This document shows, in pieces, positions 8,752 through 19,034 of a DNA stretch of 64,000 bases. How positions within the stretch are numbered: the first letter of the stretch is position 1; the number at the start of each line of letters is the position of its first letter. The DNA lies in contig NZ_JAEHFJ010000001.1 of assembly GCF_016406085.1 (NCBI RefSeq), forward strand, positions 248,001 through 312,000, in the 5' to 3' direction. The stretch is from Aureibaculum flavum. GTDB lineage: Bacteria; Bacteroidota; Bacteroidia; Flavobacteriales; Flavobacteriaceae. The notes under the pieces are model-generated. The model was not told the origin of the DNA and searched no databases. It was given only the letters and a program-made list of their open reading frames with translations. Both the position numbers and the translations under genes were made by a program.

Positions 8752-10878
8752 TTACCACACAAAAATTTCATCGACAAAAATCCAGGAGTCATTTCCTGCA
8801 CCCTCATGCCATTTTGGTAATACTTTCGGATTTTCAACTATTACTTTAAAAAATCGAGCTTCTGTTTTTGGAATCTTTACGGTGAATTTTTTTCTTTTAG
8901 TGATTCTTTCTTTATCTGTTCTAATAATCTTTAACTCACCAGCAGGTTTAAAAACCCCGTTTTTAGTATTAGAAACTAATACTTTTAACTGTGTAGGAAA
9001 CAATATCCAACTTCCAATATCTTCTAAGCAATTCACAGAAATATTATCCACTTTTTTTACTGCTCCTAAATCAAGAGTAGTATTGACATCATAACCTAAA
9101 TACCCAGTCCAATTTCCATCTTTAAAAGATAAACCTCCTTCTTTTAAATCGAACAATTTACCCGCATCAGGATACCGCTTTTCAGGCTTATCTTTTATGG
9201 TATAATGTGTGATACGATCATTAACTTTAAAATAATCTTTTTGCAACACGTTGCTTGTTAGCCATCCTTTTTTAAATGCTCTCGTCTTTAGCGTTTTCGA
9301 CTTATTAATAATAATTTGTTCATTAAAAATTGCTGATGTTGAATCTGGATCTTCACCGTTGAGCGTATATCTAACCGTAACATCCTTAAATTTACTCTCA
9401 ATGGAAAGGGTTATTGTATCAATAAATAAGGTTTTTTCTGGAATAATTGTTGGCTCTTCTAACTGACTCATTTCGACAAAACCTTCTATTAATCCACTAT
9501 GAATACTCACTTCATGTTCTTTTTCAAGTGTCATTGCCATTTCTTTAGTAACCCCTGTTTGCCAAACATAAATATGATTAGGCTGAATTTCTTTCAATAA
9601 TTCTTTCAATCCATTATTTGTAACCGCTGTATTAAAAAGGTTTAGGACTTCTAAACTTTTAATACTTTTTATATTTCTTACAACCTCATTCGTCACTTTT
9701 GTATTGTCTAATCTGAGCATTTTTAAATGCTGCATTTTTTTAAAAACGCCAGTCATATTATCTGTAATATTTGAATTGCTAAAATCAAGTTCTACGATTT
9801 GCTCACTCAATGCAGACAAACTACTCACTTGAGATTTTGTAATGTCTTTACGTAGTGCTTTTACGCTTAGCTCTGGCTCTCCTGGGACCAATTCTAAGAC
9901 CATGAAGCCTGCCTCGGTTACCTCAGAAATAGCTGACCTGGTTGCTTTGGGAATTACTATTTTATTAAAAACCAAATACTTTTTAAGCAACTTATTTAGT
10001 GTGTCATTTTGAGCAATGTTTTCATAATTACCCTCAAATTTCAATCCACTATCTATCCAATGTTTTAGTAACCAAATCTCATCTTTTGTCAATTGCGACT
10101 TACCTTCTGGTGGCATATGCTCATCATCAGAAATTGGTAACAATAATTGCTTATATAACAAACTGCCATGTGCATTATTTGCTTCGATAGCAATACCATT
10201 TTCTCCCCCTTTTAAAATAACATCTTTAGAAATTAAGGATAGCTCTCCCTTTGTTTTTGTAGGATTATGACATTGAATACATTTATCATCTAAGATCTTA
10301 AAAACAACATCATTAAATACTTGTAAACTATCCACCACCTCAATGGTTCGTTCTTTTTTAGCTGGGCCAGCGTATTCAGTTAAAAAATTGTCACCATGAG
10401 TTAATACACTACCATAATGACCTGCTATGGTTAAACTAATTAGTGTTATTATAAATACTGGTAACACCATTTTTTTAGCTCCATTACCGTGCTTTAAACT
10501 TAAATAAAAAAGTACCGTTGCTAAAATAGCAGTTAAGATTCCTGTATAAAAATGAATGTCTAAAACCTTTTTACCATAACCACCTTCAAGTGATAAAAAA
10601 TAGCCCAAAATACACGCCAAAATTGCAGAAACTGCTGAAAAACCTAAAGCATACGATATAATTTGATTTGGATAGTTCTTTTTTACACGACCCACAATAT
10701 CAATTAAAAACGTAAGTAATAAAGCTCCTATAGGTAAATGCAATGCAACGGGATGAAATCTACCAAAAAATAGTAAAATCCTTGGAGCATCTTCATTATT
10801 CTGAGCATTAACTACCAATCCACTTAGCAATAAGCAAATTAATATGAGATACTGTTTATGTGTATTTTTTATATTCAT
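8752..10878 (-). CDS. Membrane protein with cytochrome-c-like, LRR-like, chitobiase-C and discoidin-like modules
   Basis: A 708-residue composite. Residues 1-170 form a signal/TM and about five membrane helices with conserved His (FHPVALHLPIGAL, LDIHFYTG, AGHYGSVLTHGD), like DUF2231-type domains. Next is a Planctomycete-type cytochrome domain with CIQCH (about residues 200-204) and HMPPEGKSQLTKDE. Leucine-rich-like repeats follow (about 320-450), then a chitobiase/Fn3-associated domain (VRYTLNGEDPDST) and a discoidin-like end (LPKWHEGAGNDSWIFVDEI). It probably anchors electron transfer or glycan binding in the membrane; the exact role is unknown. The ATG overlaps the upstream stop by one base (TGATG), showing translational coupling. 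Confidence 0.85.
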   Translation of the reverse strand: MNIKNTHKQYLILICLLLSGLVVNAQNNEDAPRILLFFGRFHPVALHLPIGALLLTFLIDIVGRVKKNYPNQIISYALGFSAVSAILACILGYFLSLEGGYGKKVLDIHFYTGILTAILATVLFYLSLKHGNGAKKMVLPVFIITLISLTIAGHYGSVLTHGDNFLTEYAGPAKKERTIEVVDSLQVFNDVVFKILDDKCIQCHNPTKTKGELSLISKDVILKGGENGIAIEANNAHGSLLYKQLLLPISDDEHMPPEGKSQLTKDEIWLLKHWIDSGLKFEGNYENIAQNDTLNKLLKKYLVFNKIVIPKATRSAISEVTEAGFMVLELVPGEPELSVKALRKDITKSQVSSLSALSEQIVELDFSNSNITDNMTGVFKKMQHLKMLRLDNTKVTNEVVRNIKSIKSLEVLNLFNTAVTNNGLKELLKEIQPNHIYVWQTGVTKEMAMTLEKEHEVSIHSGLIEGFVEMSQLEEPTIIPEKTLFIDTITLSIESKFKDVTVRYTLNGEDPDSTSAIFNEQIIINKSKTLKTRAFKKGWLTSNVLQKDYFKVNDRITHYTIKDKPEKRYPDAGKLFDLKEGGLSFKDGNWTGYLGYDVNTTLDLGAVKKVDNISVNCLEDIGSWILFPTQLKVLVSNTKNGVFKPAGELKIIRTDKERITKRKKFTVKIPKTEARFFKVIVENPKVLPKWHEGAGNDSWIFVDEIFVW

Positions 10879-11672
10879 CAGTTAAAAATCCATTCGTCCA
10901 TAAATAACCACGCTTTATTTCCATTACCATCGTGCCAAACGGGAATTTGTTGTACATTTTTTACAGTAATGCTTATGGTGTTTACCATTTGATTTATAGG
11001 TATGGTAAAATCCATCATGGCTCTGTCTGTAACCTCAGCCAATGGTTCAAGTTGAAAACTAAATTTTTCTTTATTATTTACAATTACCTCAATTTCAGAG
11101 GGTGGAAAAATCCACGAAGCTGGATCACTTAAATATCCAATATCAATACTCTTCAACTCGATATTTTTATCAAAATCAACAGTTGCTTTTGCGATGGTGT
11201 CAAAACCAACCCATTGTGAATTACTATATTCTAGCGTTGCTTTTTGTCCATTAATTAAAGTTATATCACCTATTCCTTTATATTTTTCATTAGAATCTGT
11301 ATGCCATTTAATAGCACTAGCGGAATACCCTTTCTTATATAATTTAACGACAGCGACTTCACTAGCTTTATACGTATTATGAAAAGCTCTAAATTTAAGT
11401 TCACATGGTGCACTAATTCTTAGTTCTTTGCTGAATTTATATGATTTCTTTGTAGGGTCAGAACCATCACTAGAGTAAAAAACCTCGGCTCCATCAATAT
11501 TTCTATCGGTTTTTATGGTAACAAAAGAATCAATTACTGTATTTGAAGCGATAATTCTAGGCTGTACTAGCTGTATATCTTCTCTCTGTAAAAACGATCC
11601 TTTAGCTTCTTTATCTTTACAACTAAAGATTAGCATACTTAAAAACAACACAACAATTATTCTCTGCATCAT
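10878..11672 (-). CDS. Lipoprotein with chitobiase-C and discoidin-like modules
   Basis: A 264-residue lipoprotein (MMQRIIVVLFLSMLIFSCKD) made only of the two modules found at the end of its downstream neighbour: a chitobiase/Fn3-associated domain (AEVFYSSDGSDPTKKS) and a discoidin-like domain ending IPVWHDGNGNKAWLFMDEW. Probably a surface carbohydrate-binding protein. A longer frame opens at 11714, but the ATG at 11672 overlaps the upstream stop as ATGA and precedes the signal peptide, so it is the better start. The 3' end overlaps the next ATG by one base. Both neighbours are thus translationally coupled to it. Confidence 0.82.
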   Translation of the reverse strand: MMQRIIVVLFLSMLIFSCKDKEAKGSFLQREDIQLVQPRIIASNTVIDSFVTIKTDRNIDGAEVFYSSDGSDPTKKSYKFSKELRISAPCELKFRAFHNTYKASEVAVVKLYKKGYSASAIKWHTDSNEKYKGIGDITLINGQKATLEYSNSQWVGFDTIAKATVDFDKNIELKSIDIGYLSDPASWIFPPSEIEVIVNNKEKFSFQLEPLAEVTDRAMMDFTIPINQMVNTISITVKNVQQIPVWHDGNGNKAWLFMDEWIFN

Positions 11673-12724
11673 ACACGTGTTAATTTTATAGGATAGGTTT
11701 GTCCCGAATTCCATTGTGCAACATAAACATTTTCATCTTCGTCTATACAAACATCGTGTGGGTACTGAAACAACCTGATCGTCTGATACAACTCGTTTAA
11801 TTCATTATTTTTATAGGAAGGTGCAGTTGCTCCGGGACAGGAAACCACTTCGTTTTTTTCGTTCATGATCAACAAAAATCCCGAATCTGCATTTGGAGAT
11901 TCTTTTGATTTTAATACTGCAAAATAAATTTCCTTTTTATGAATTACAGGTCTACAAATTAATGCTCCGGGAACATTTATAGATTCGATGAATTTACCTT
12001 CTAAACTAAAGCGTTTTAAAATGTTCATTTCTCGAGCCGAAATTAACAAACTGGGATTTTTAGCATCTCTATTATCCAAACAAATTCCATGAGCGTTCAA
12101 AAATTGTCCATCTTCAGTTCCTTTTCCTCCAAAAGCATTTACAATATCTCCTTTATGGTTGTAATGTGTGATGTATTGATTTCCATAGCCATCTGCCACA
12201 TAAAAATCTCCATTTTCTAATACTGTCGTTTCTGTAGGCTTATATTCTTCTTTATTTTTATAGTTACCGGTATCAGCAGGATAATCCAATTCAAAAATCA
12301 CCTTTCCATCTATCGTTGTTTTTATTATTTGATGACGCTCATAATCTGTAATTAATAAGAAATCTTCTCCATTTTCTTTTACCAATGTTAAGCCATGAGC
12401 TCCAGGATAATCCGTACCCCAAGTTTCTAATAACTTTCCTGATTTGTCATAAATAATTACATTGTTTTTAGTGTGATTGGTCAATAAAACAATTCTTTCT
12501 TTAGAATCTTGCACCATTTCATGACAATCTTGTACTGGCGTTTTCAATGGGTCTAAATTTCCCCATTTCATATTCACTTTATATTGATGTGAATTGTGTC
12601 CAATAATTAAATCATCATACTTATCAGCATTAAAAGCACTCGCAAACGTTGGATATGCCATAATACCTAAGGATAGACAAGAGGATTGCTTTAAAAATTT
12701 TCTTCGACTTGAGTTGTGGAGCAT
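11669..12724 (-). CDS. Tat-exported NHL-type beta-propeller protein
   Basis: 351 residues with a twin-arginine-like leader (SSRRKFLKQSS, then a hydrophobic stretch ending TFASAF), then repeated propeller blades of the NHL/6-bladed type (NVIIYDKSGKLLETWG, GAHGLTLV, GEDFLLITDYERHQIIK, GQFLNAHGICLD, YPHDVCIDEDENVYVAQWN). Such propellers in this cluster type are usually read as exported binding or scaffold proteins; no catalytic site is visible. Fourth from the end of the cluster begun at 16573; 23 nt after the DUF1501 gene, and coupled by an ATGA overlap to the following lipoprotein gene. Confidence 0.85.
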   Translation of the reverse strand: MLHNSSRRKFLKQSSCLSLGIMAYPTFASAFNADKYDDLIIGHNSHQYKVNMKWGNLDPLKTPVQDCHEMVQDSKERIVLLTNHTKNNVIIYDKSGKLLETWGTDYPGAHGLTLVKENGEDFLLITDYERHQIIKTTIDGKVIFELDYPADTGNYKNKEEYKPTETTVLENGDFYVADGYGNQYITHYNHKGDIVNAFGGKGTEDGQFLNAHGICLDNRDAKNPSLLISAREMNILKRFSLEGKFIESINVPGALICRPVIHKKEIYFAVLKSKESPNADSGFLLIMNEKNEVVSCPGATAPSYKNNELNELYQTIRLFQYPHDVCIDEDENVYVAQWNSGQTYPIKLTRV

Positions 12725-12747
12725 AAAGTTTAGTTGTTATATTTATA

Positions 12748-14205
12748 TTAAGCCAAAACATCATGCACTACATGCCCCGAAACATCAGTCAATCTATATC
12801 TTCTACCTTGATGTTTATGAGTAAATTTTGTATGGTCAACGCCCATTAAATGCATCATTGTTGCTTGTAAGTCATGTACATGCATTGGATCTTTTACAAT
12901 ATTATAGCCAAAATCGTCCGTTTCTCCATAGGTAAATCCTGGTTTTACACCGCCACCTGCCATAAACATGGTAAAACATTTGGGATGATGATCTCTACCG
13001 TAATTTGTATCTGTTAATGTTCCTTGACTATAATTTGTACGACCAAATTCGCCTCCCCAAACTACCAACGTATCTTCTAATAAACCACGTTGTTTTAAAT
13101 CCATTATCAAAGCCGCCGTTGCTTGATCTACATCTTTAGATTGCCCTGCAATTTGCGTTGGTAAATTTTCATGTTGATCCCATCCCATATGATACAATTG
13201 CACAAAACGAACATCACGTTCTATCAATCGTCTTGCCAATAAGCAGTTTGCGGCATATGTACCCGGTACAGTTGCATTAGCACCATACATTTGAATAATA
13301 TGTTCTGGTTCATCGTCAATATTCATGGTTCCAGGAACAGAAGTCTGCATTCTGTATGCCATTTCATATTGTGCAATTCTACTATTTATTTCAGGATCAC
13401 CAAATTCTTCTTCTTGTTTGTGATTGAGTTCACTAATATGGTCTAACATCTTTCTACGCTCTTGACGCGACATCCCTTCTGGATCTTTTAAATACAATAC
13501 AGGGTCCTTTCCTGATCTAAACTGAACACCTTGATGTAATGAACTTAAAAAGCCATTACCCCAAAGTCTAGAATATAATGGTTGTGAAAAAGGTCTCCCT
13601 GTTCCTCTCGATAATAAGACTGTAAATGTGGGTAAATTATTATTTAAACTACCTAAACCGTAACTAAACCATGAGCCCATACTTGGTCTTCCTGGTTGTT
13701 GAGAACCCGTTTGAAAAAATGTAATTGCAGGATCGTGATTTATCGCCTCCGTATGCATTGACTTTACAAAACACAATTCATCAACAATTTTTGAGGTATA
13801 AGGCATCAATTCACTTACCCAAGCTCTTGATTCTCCATATTGTTTGAATTTAAAATTACCACCTACTAAAGGGAAATTGGCTTGACCTGATGTCATTCCT
13901 GTAAGTCGTTGTCCTTTTCTGACGGAATCTGGTAATTCTTGCCCTCTCATTTTATTTAATAAAGGTTTTGGATCAAACAAATCTAACTGCGATGGACCTC
14001 CACTCTGAAACAAATAAATTACACGTTTTGCTTTGGGAGCAAAATGAGGTAAATTCATTCCTGCTAAAGGAGAACCTTCTGCCTCAACAATTGAGGAAAA
14101 AGGATCTAATAAAGAAGCTGCAGCTAATCCGCCAATTCCTAATCCTAATTTTTTAAGAAAATGTCTCCTGTTATTATTTAAAAAATGTTTCGAAAGTTCT
14201 TCCAT
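12748..14205 (-). CDS. DUF1501 family protein, Tat-exported
   Basis: 485 residues, alkaline-phosphatase/sulfatase-like fold by family. Tat leader NNRRHFLKKLGLGIGG at 11-26. Family features visible: RVIYLFQSGGPSQLDLFDPKP, VKSMHTEAINHDPA, RFVQLYHMGWDQHENLP, VVWGGEFGRTNYSQG and GRDHHPKCFTMFMAGGGVKPG. DUF1501 genes nearly always stand next to DUF1549/DUF1553 genes in Planctomycetes, Verrucomicrobia and some Bacteroidota; the reaction is not established. It follows the DUF1553 gene by 4 nt, so the pair is one transcription unit. Confidence 0.93.
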   Translation of the reverse strand: MEELSKHFLNNNRRHFLKKLGLGIGGLAAASLLDPFSSIVEAEGSPLAGMNLPHFAPKAKRVIYLFQSGGPSQLDLFDPKPLLNKMRGQELPDSVRKGQRLTGMTSGQANFPLVGGNFKFKQYGESRAWVSELMPYTSKIVDELCFVKSMHTEAINHDPAITFFQTGSQQPGRPSMGSWFSYGLGSLNNNLPTFTVLLSRGTGRPFSQPLYSRLWGNGFLSSLHQGVQFRSGKDPVLYLKDPEGMSRQERRKMLDHISELNHKQEEEFGDPEINSRIAQYEMAYRMQTSVPGTMNIDDEPEHIIQMYGANATVPGTYAANCLLARRLIERDVRFVQLYHMGWDQHENLPTQIAGQSKDVDQATAALIMDLKQRGLLEDTLVVWGGEFGRTNYSQGTLTDTNYGRDHHPKCFTMFMAGGGVKPGFTYGETDDFGYNIVKDPMHVHDLQATMMHLMGVDHTKFTHKHQGRRYRLTDVSGHVVHDVLA

Positions 14206-14209
14206 ATCG

Positions 14210-16573
14210 TTATGCTTTTACAATAGCTTCATCAAGGTTAAAAACCAAACTTGTTAATACAGATAATCCATATAATTTTTCCGCTTTAATTGATTGATTT
14301 ACTTCGATTAGCTCATTTATTTTTTGTGCCTCTTTTTCGTTATACTCTTGCTCTGCATTTTTCAAAAATGTCAATAATTTTTCTTTTTCTTCTGTGTCTG
14401 GAGTTCTTGAAGTTAATTTTCTAAAAATATGTACTATTCGTTCCTCATCTGTCTTTGCCCCTCCCTCTTTTAACGTATTTAAGGCCATAACTTGAGCTGC
14501 TTCTATTAAAACAGGATCGTTTAACATTACTAAAGCCTGTAAAGGTGTACTTGTTTTCTGACGTTCTACAGTACATAAATCACGTCCAGCAGCATCAAAA
14601 GTCATCATAGCTGGTGGTGGCACTGTCCGTTTCCAAAATGTGTATAAACTTCTTCTATATTGATTACCACCGCTATCCATAAAGTATTTTGTTAATCCTT
14701 GACCTGAAGTTGTTTCTTCCCAAATACCAGGTGGTTGATAGGGTTTCACACTCGGACCTCCTACTTTTTCAACTAACAAACCACTCACGGATAATGCGTT
14801 ATCTCTAATCATTTCTGCCGTTAGTTTATCTCTAGAATTTCGTGCTAAATATTTGTTATTAGGATCTAATTCTAGTAACTTTTCGTTGGTTTTAGACGTT
14901 TGTTGATAGGTATTAGATAGCACCATTCGCTTCATCATTTTTTTCATATCCCACCCCTCTTCTCGAAAAGTAATGGCTAGCCAATCTAGCAATTCAGGAT
15001 GCGATGGTAATGCTCCCTGATTTCCAAAATCAGCACTACTCGAAACTATTCCTACACCAAATATTTGCTGCCACATTCTATTAACGGCAACTCGAGCTGT
15101 AAGACTATTTTCTTCATTAAAGAGCCATTTTGCTAATCCTAATCTATTTCTTTCATATTTCCCTTCAAAAGGAGCCACCATTTCAGGAGCTGCCAATTGC
15201 ACTTCATCCGTTGGAGCGTCATATGCACCACGATTTAAAATATAAGTTTTTCGTTGTGCTTTATTATCTCGCATAACCATAGGCTTAGCTTCCTTAATAC
15301 TGTCGGGCATATTAACAAAACTAAGGGCTTCTTCTATTTCTTTTTGAGTAATGGTAATATTAGGTTCAGGAATTTCATCATAACCTATCAATCCCTTTTC
15401 ATCAACATGATTAAAAAAACCATAAAAGCTATAATACTCTCGTTGTGATATTGGATCATATTTGTGATCATGGCATTGAGCACATTCCATTGTTAATCCC
15501 AATAAGGCTTTTGACGTTGTATTCGCTCTATCCAAGACATATTCAACACGATATTCCTCATCAATTACACCACCTTCTTGGGTTATTTTATGATTTCTAT
15601 TAAAACCTGTTGCTAAAATCTGTTCCAAACTAGCATCAGGTAATAAATCACCAGCCAACTGCCATTCAATAAAATCATTATAAGGTAAATTTCTATTAAA
15701 AGCACTAATTACCCAATCTCTCCAAGGCCACATCACACGCTCTAAATCATCTTGATACCCATGAGTATCTGCATATCTAGCAATATCTAACCAATTGGCA
15801 GACATACGTTCTCCATAAGCCGTTGAAGCCAACAATTTGTCAACTACTTTTTCATAAGCATCAGCACTATCATCATTTAAAAAACTATCCAACGCATCAA
15901 TACTTGGTGGTAAACCAGTCAAATCAAATGACACTCGTCTTATTAGTTTTTCTTTACTCGCCTTTTCAGAAGGTTTCAATCCTTTCTGCTCTAGTGTTTT
16001 TAAAATGAAATTATCTATTTCATTAGCTACCAATTCTGAATGACTAACCGCAGGTAGATCGCTTTTCACAGGAGGAACAAAGGCCCAATGATCTTTCCAA
16101 ACCGCACCTTGTTGAATCCATTTGGTCAATACTTTACGTTCGTAATCTGTTAGAGATAGATTTGAGGTTAATGGAGGCATTCTTTTTTCAACATCTGGAT
16201 TATTGATACGATACACCATTTGACTATTAATGGTGTCACCGGGAATAATGGCATGTCTATCTAATTCCTTACCAATTGCTGCATATGCGTTTTCTTTTAT
16301 GTCCAACCTAAGTCCCGCTTCTCGTGTGCCTTCGTCTGGACCATGACACAAATAACAACGATCAGATAAAATAGGTTTTACATCAAAAATATAATCTACG
16401 TTATCTGGTACCTTCATCTCAGCTGTATCGTAGTTGTTTTCTGAAGTACTACTCAACTTGTTATATCCTTCATTCTTATCTTTTGAAATGTATTTAAAAA
16501 GTAATACAAGTAAAAATGGTACCATAAAATAAAGTAACCATTTGGCAGATTTACTCTTGTTCTTTTTAGACAT
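14210..16573 (-). CDS. DUF1549/DUF1553 protein with Planctomycete-type cytochrome C
   Basis: 787 residues. An N-terminal membrane anchor (WLLYFMVPFLLVLLFKYI) is followed by a Planctomycete cytochrome C domain with CYLCH (about 71-75) and RMPPL. DUF1549 follows with GLPPSIDALDSFLND, NWLDIARYADTHGYQDD and a second heme-type motif ECAQCHDHKYDPIS. DUF1553 completes it (RMWQQIFGVGIV, YRRSLYTFWKRTVPPPAMMTFDA, PLQALVMLNDP). Thought to be an exported heme protein; function unproven. First gene of the cluster, transcribed away from the T9SS gene at 16989. Confidence 0.94.
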   Translation of the reverse strand: MSKKNKSKSAKWLLYFMVPFLLVLLFKYISKDKNEGYNKLSSTSENNYDTAEMKVPDNVDYIFDVKPILSDRCYLCHGPDEGTREAGLRLDIKENAYAAIGKELDRHAIIPGDTINSQMVYRINNPDVEKRMPPLTSNLSLTDYERKVLTKWIQQGAVWKDHWAFVPPVKSDLPAVSHSELVANEIDNFILKTLEQKGLKPSEKASKEKLIRRVSFDLTGLPPSIDALDSFLNDDSADAYEKVVDKLLASTAYGERMSANWLDIARYADTHGYQDDLERVMWPWRDWVISAFNRNLPYNDFIEWQLAGDLLPDASLEQILATGFNRNHKITQEGGVIDEEYRVEYVLDRANTTSKALLGLTMECAQCHDHKYDPISQREYYSFYGFFNHVDEKGLIGYDEIPEPNITITQKEIEEALSFVNMPDSIKEAKPMVMRDNKAQRKTYILNRGAYDAPTDEVQLAAPEMVAPFEGKYERNRLGLAKWLFNEENSLTARVAVNRMWQQIFGVGIVSSSADFGNQGALPSHPELLDWLAITFREEGWDMKKMMKRMVLSNTYQQTSKTNEKLLELDPNNKYLARNSRDKLTAEMIRDNALSVSGLLVEKVGGPSVKPYQPPGIWEETTSGQGLTKYFMDSGGNQYRRSLYTFWKRTVPPPAMMTFDAAGRDLCTVERQKTSTPLQALVMLNDPVLIEAAQVMALNTLKEGGAKTDEERIVHIFRKLTSRTPDTEEKEKLLTFLKNAEQEYNEKEAQKINELIEVNQSIKAEKLYGLSVLTSLVFNLDEAIVKA

Positions 16574-16988
16574 AGCTTTAGAATTTGACAGCAGTTTAGT
16601 TATAATTTTGAATATATCACATTTTTTTCGACGAATGTATTGATTTTCACATTTAAAGATATGAAAATTTGATTAAAATGCAGTTCGAAAAATCTTGTCT
16701 ACCTTACCTTTCTCTCAATAACAATAAAAAGCGTTATTGAATATGTTATTTAGATTATCATTAACTGTGCATATATAAAATACAGGACAGGTTTAACAAA
16801 TCTTAACCATAATTTAGTCAATATCAAGTTTTATTAATTCATTTAAATTTCAAAATTGAACTACAATTAAAAAAACACAATTCCCTTTTATTCTTAATTT
16901 TAAATTACAACATATCAATTGATTATATTATTTTTTAAGGATTTATTAGGATATTTGCTTACTTTTAGCATAAAAATTGCACATTTTA
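16574..16988. promoter_or_regulatory. Divergent intergenic region with an 8-bp palindrome
   Basis: 415 nt between the cytochrome cluster (minus) and the T9SS protein (plus). A perfect inverted repeat TCAATAAC/GTTATTGA (16715-16722 and 16733-16740) with a 10-nt spacer is a possible operator. I find no full TTG-N17-23-TAnnTTTG promoter for either gene; TTTG at about 16955 followed by TAAAAATTG is the nearest on the plus strand. No RNA gene or ORF is visible. Confidence 0.4.
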
Positions 16989-19034
16989 ATGTTTAAGAAG
17001 TCAAACTACTATTTCCTTTTTTTATTCTTAATCTCTTTTTTGGGGTCAGCACAAAATGCTCAAATAAACAATGCGGAATTGAATAGGCAAGCATACTGTC
17101 CATTATCAGAAATTAAAATTGTACCTGTATATACCATAGATAATAAAAAAAGTGTAATAAATACAGTAAATGTAAAAATTACAAGCGGCTATCAAAAAGC
17201 ACATGACATGTTAAAATTGACTAATGCTTTATTGCATTTGTCAATTTCTACAAATTGGAATGTGGCCGAAGGCAAGTTAATACTAACCAGTAGTAAAGAT
17301 AAAATATTGACAATAACCGAATGGATATCAGCAGTTAAGGATGTCGCTTACATTAACAACAGTGCTTCGGTTTCAGGTGACCGAACCTTTTCAGTTTTTA
17401 TAAATAACAACAGTAAGAACACGGTAAATACATATATATTTGTTCCGACGATATCTGAAGTGATTGCAAATGAAAGATGTGGTTCAGGTAGTTTAAAATT
17501 ATCAGCAAAAGCCACTGGAGATGTTTATTGGTATGATTCCCCTTCATTAGGAATACCAATTTTTAAAGGTGAAAATTTTATAACACCTATGCTAACTACT
17601 ACTACCACTTATTATGTAGTTGCCGGTTCTGAAGGGTGCTTAGATGGAAAACGAATCCCAATTACCGCAACGGTTTTTAACCTACCTACAGCTCAGAAAA
17701 AAACAGCATTAATAAATTGCGATGAAGATGGGAAACCTGACGGTTTAACATTCTTTAATTTAAAAGAAGCTACAGAATATATGACCTTAGGATATGTCGA
17801 TGATGTTGATATTAGCTACTATATATCAGAAGCCGATGCCATAACTCAAAGGAATGCAATTATTAATCCTGATAATTTCAGTAATGATAAAGCAATTACC
17901 GTTTATGCAAGAATAGAAAATAAAGCTCATTGTTATTTTATTGCGGATTTAGTTTTAAATGTTTCTACAACTGCTTTTCCAGAGGGTTATCAACGAGAAT
18001 TAGTTGGTTGCGATGGAGACATGGTAAATGACGGAATAACTGCTTTTGATTTAACTATGGCAGGAACCGATTTTATGGCACAATTCCCAAAAGAACAAAA
18101 TTTAGAAGTTTCTTTTTTCAGGAGTTATAATGACGCTTTATTAGAAAACAATAAAATTTTAAATGAAACCAATTATTTTAATAAAACTCCATTTAAAGAA
18201 ACATTGTATGTTAGGGTTGAAAATAAGGATAATGGAGCATGTTATGGAATAGGGGCTCATTTAGTTTTAACGGTTATGGCAACACCTGAATTTAAAGTAA
18301 AACCAACTGCTATTTTATGTTGGGAAGAAGGATCAACTAAATTAGAAACATTTGAAGCCGATGATAATTATCGTTATGAATGGACTAAAGATGGCGTTTT
18401 TATCGGAAATACAAGGACTTTAGAAGTTAAAGATGGGGGTGAATATAAAGTAGTAGGTATTTCTACTTACGGTTGTAGATCTATACCACGAACAATCATT
18501 GTTAGGGAAGTAAATACTGCCGTACCTTATATGGATGACATTTCAATTAAAGATGGTTATTCAGATAATAATACAATAATCTTAAATGACAAAAACTTAG
18601 GATTAGGTGATTACGAATACGCACTAGATTCTTTAAAAGGATCTTATCAACCTAAACCCTTGTTTAAAAACGTCACATCTGGCGTACATACTATTTTTAT
18701 TAGAGAAAAGCATAATTGCGGCACATCTAGTATTAAAATTTTCGTATTTGAATATCCACAAAGCTTCACACCTAATAATGATGGAATTAATGATTTTTGG
18801 AATATTACTGAAGGTCTAGATGATATAGCCCCATATAGTGTTACGATTCTTTCTATTTTTAATTCATCAGGACAATTAGTAACAACTATTAATCCATTTG
18901 ATATCGGATGGGATGGTACTGATAATAAAGATAAAGCAATGCCAGAAGGGGTATATAGTTTTGCACTTAACCTTATTGATAAAGAAGGTAAAAAACTAGA
19001 AAGAAAAGGAAATTTTTATTTAAAGAGAGAATAA
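16989..19034 (+). CDS. Secreted protein with T9SS type-B sorting domain
   Basis: 681 residues from the ATG at 16989 (an upstream TTG gives no better start). Signal peptide MFKKSNYYFLFLFLISFLGSAQ. Ig/Ig-like stretches follow, with two related repeats of about 95 residues (INCDEDGKPDGLTFFNL and VGCDGDMVNDGITAFDL, each ending in a YVRVENK/YARIENK-type strand). The C-terminus is a gliding-motility-associated type-B sorting domain: PQSFTPNNDGINDFW, GWDGTDNKDKAMPEGVYSF, ending in KGNFYLKRE. It should be carried over the outer membrane by the type IX system. It is a neighbour of the curli operon, in convergent orientation. Confidence 0.92.
   Translation: MFKKSNYYFLFLFLISFLGSAQNAQINNAELNRQAYCPLSEIKIVPVYTIDNKKSVINTVNVKITSGYQKAHDMLKLTNALLHLSISTNWNVAEGKLILTSSKDKILTITEWISAVKDVAYINNSASVSGDRTFSVFINNNSKNTVNTYIFVPTISEVIANERCGSGSLKLSAKATGDVYWYDSPSLGIPIFKGENFITPMLTTTTTYYVVAGSEGCLDGKRIPITATVFNLPTAQKKTALINCDEDGKPDGLTFFNLKEATEYMTLGYVDDVDISYYISEADAITQRNAIINPDNFSNDKAITVYARIENKAHCYFIADLVLNVSTTAFPEGYQRELVGCDGDMVNDGITAFDLTMAGTDFMAQFPKEQNLEVSFFRSYNDALLENNKILNETNYFNKTPFKETLYVRVENKDNGACYGIGAHLVLTVMATPEFKVKPTAILCWEEGSTKLETFEADDNYRYEWTKDGVFIGNTRTLEVKDGGEYKVVGISTYGCRSIPRTIIVREVNTAVPYMDDISIKDGYSDNNTIILNDKNLGLGDYEYALDSLKGSYQPKPLFKNVTSGVHTIFIREKHNCGTSSIKIFVFEYPQSFTPNNDGINDFWNITEGLDDIAPYSVTILSIFNSSGQLVTTINPFDIGWDGTDNKDKAMPEGVYSFALNLIDKEGKKLERKGNFYLKRE

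Noticed and set aside
16977-16988. TTG start for the T9SS protein
   Set aside because: The ATG at 16989 directly precedes the signal peptide.
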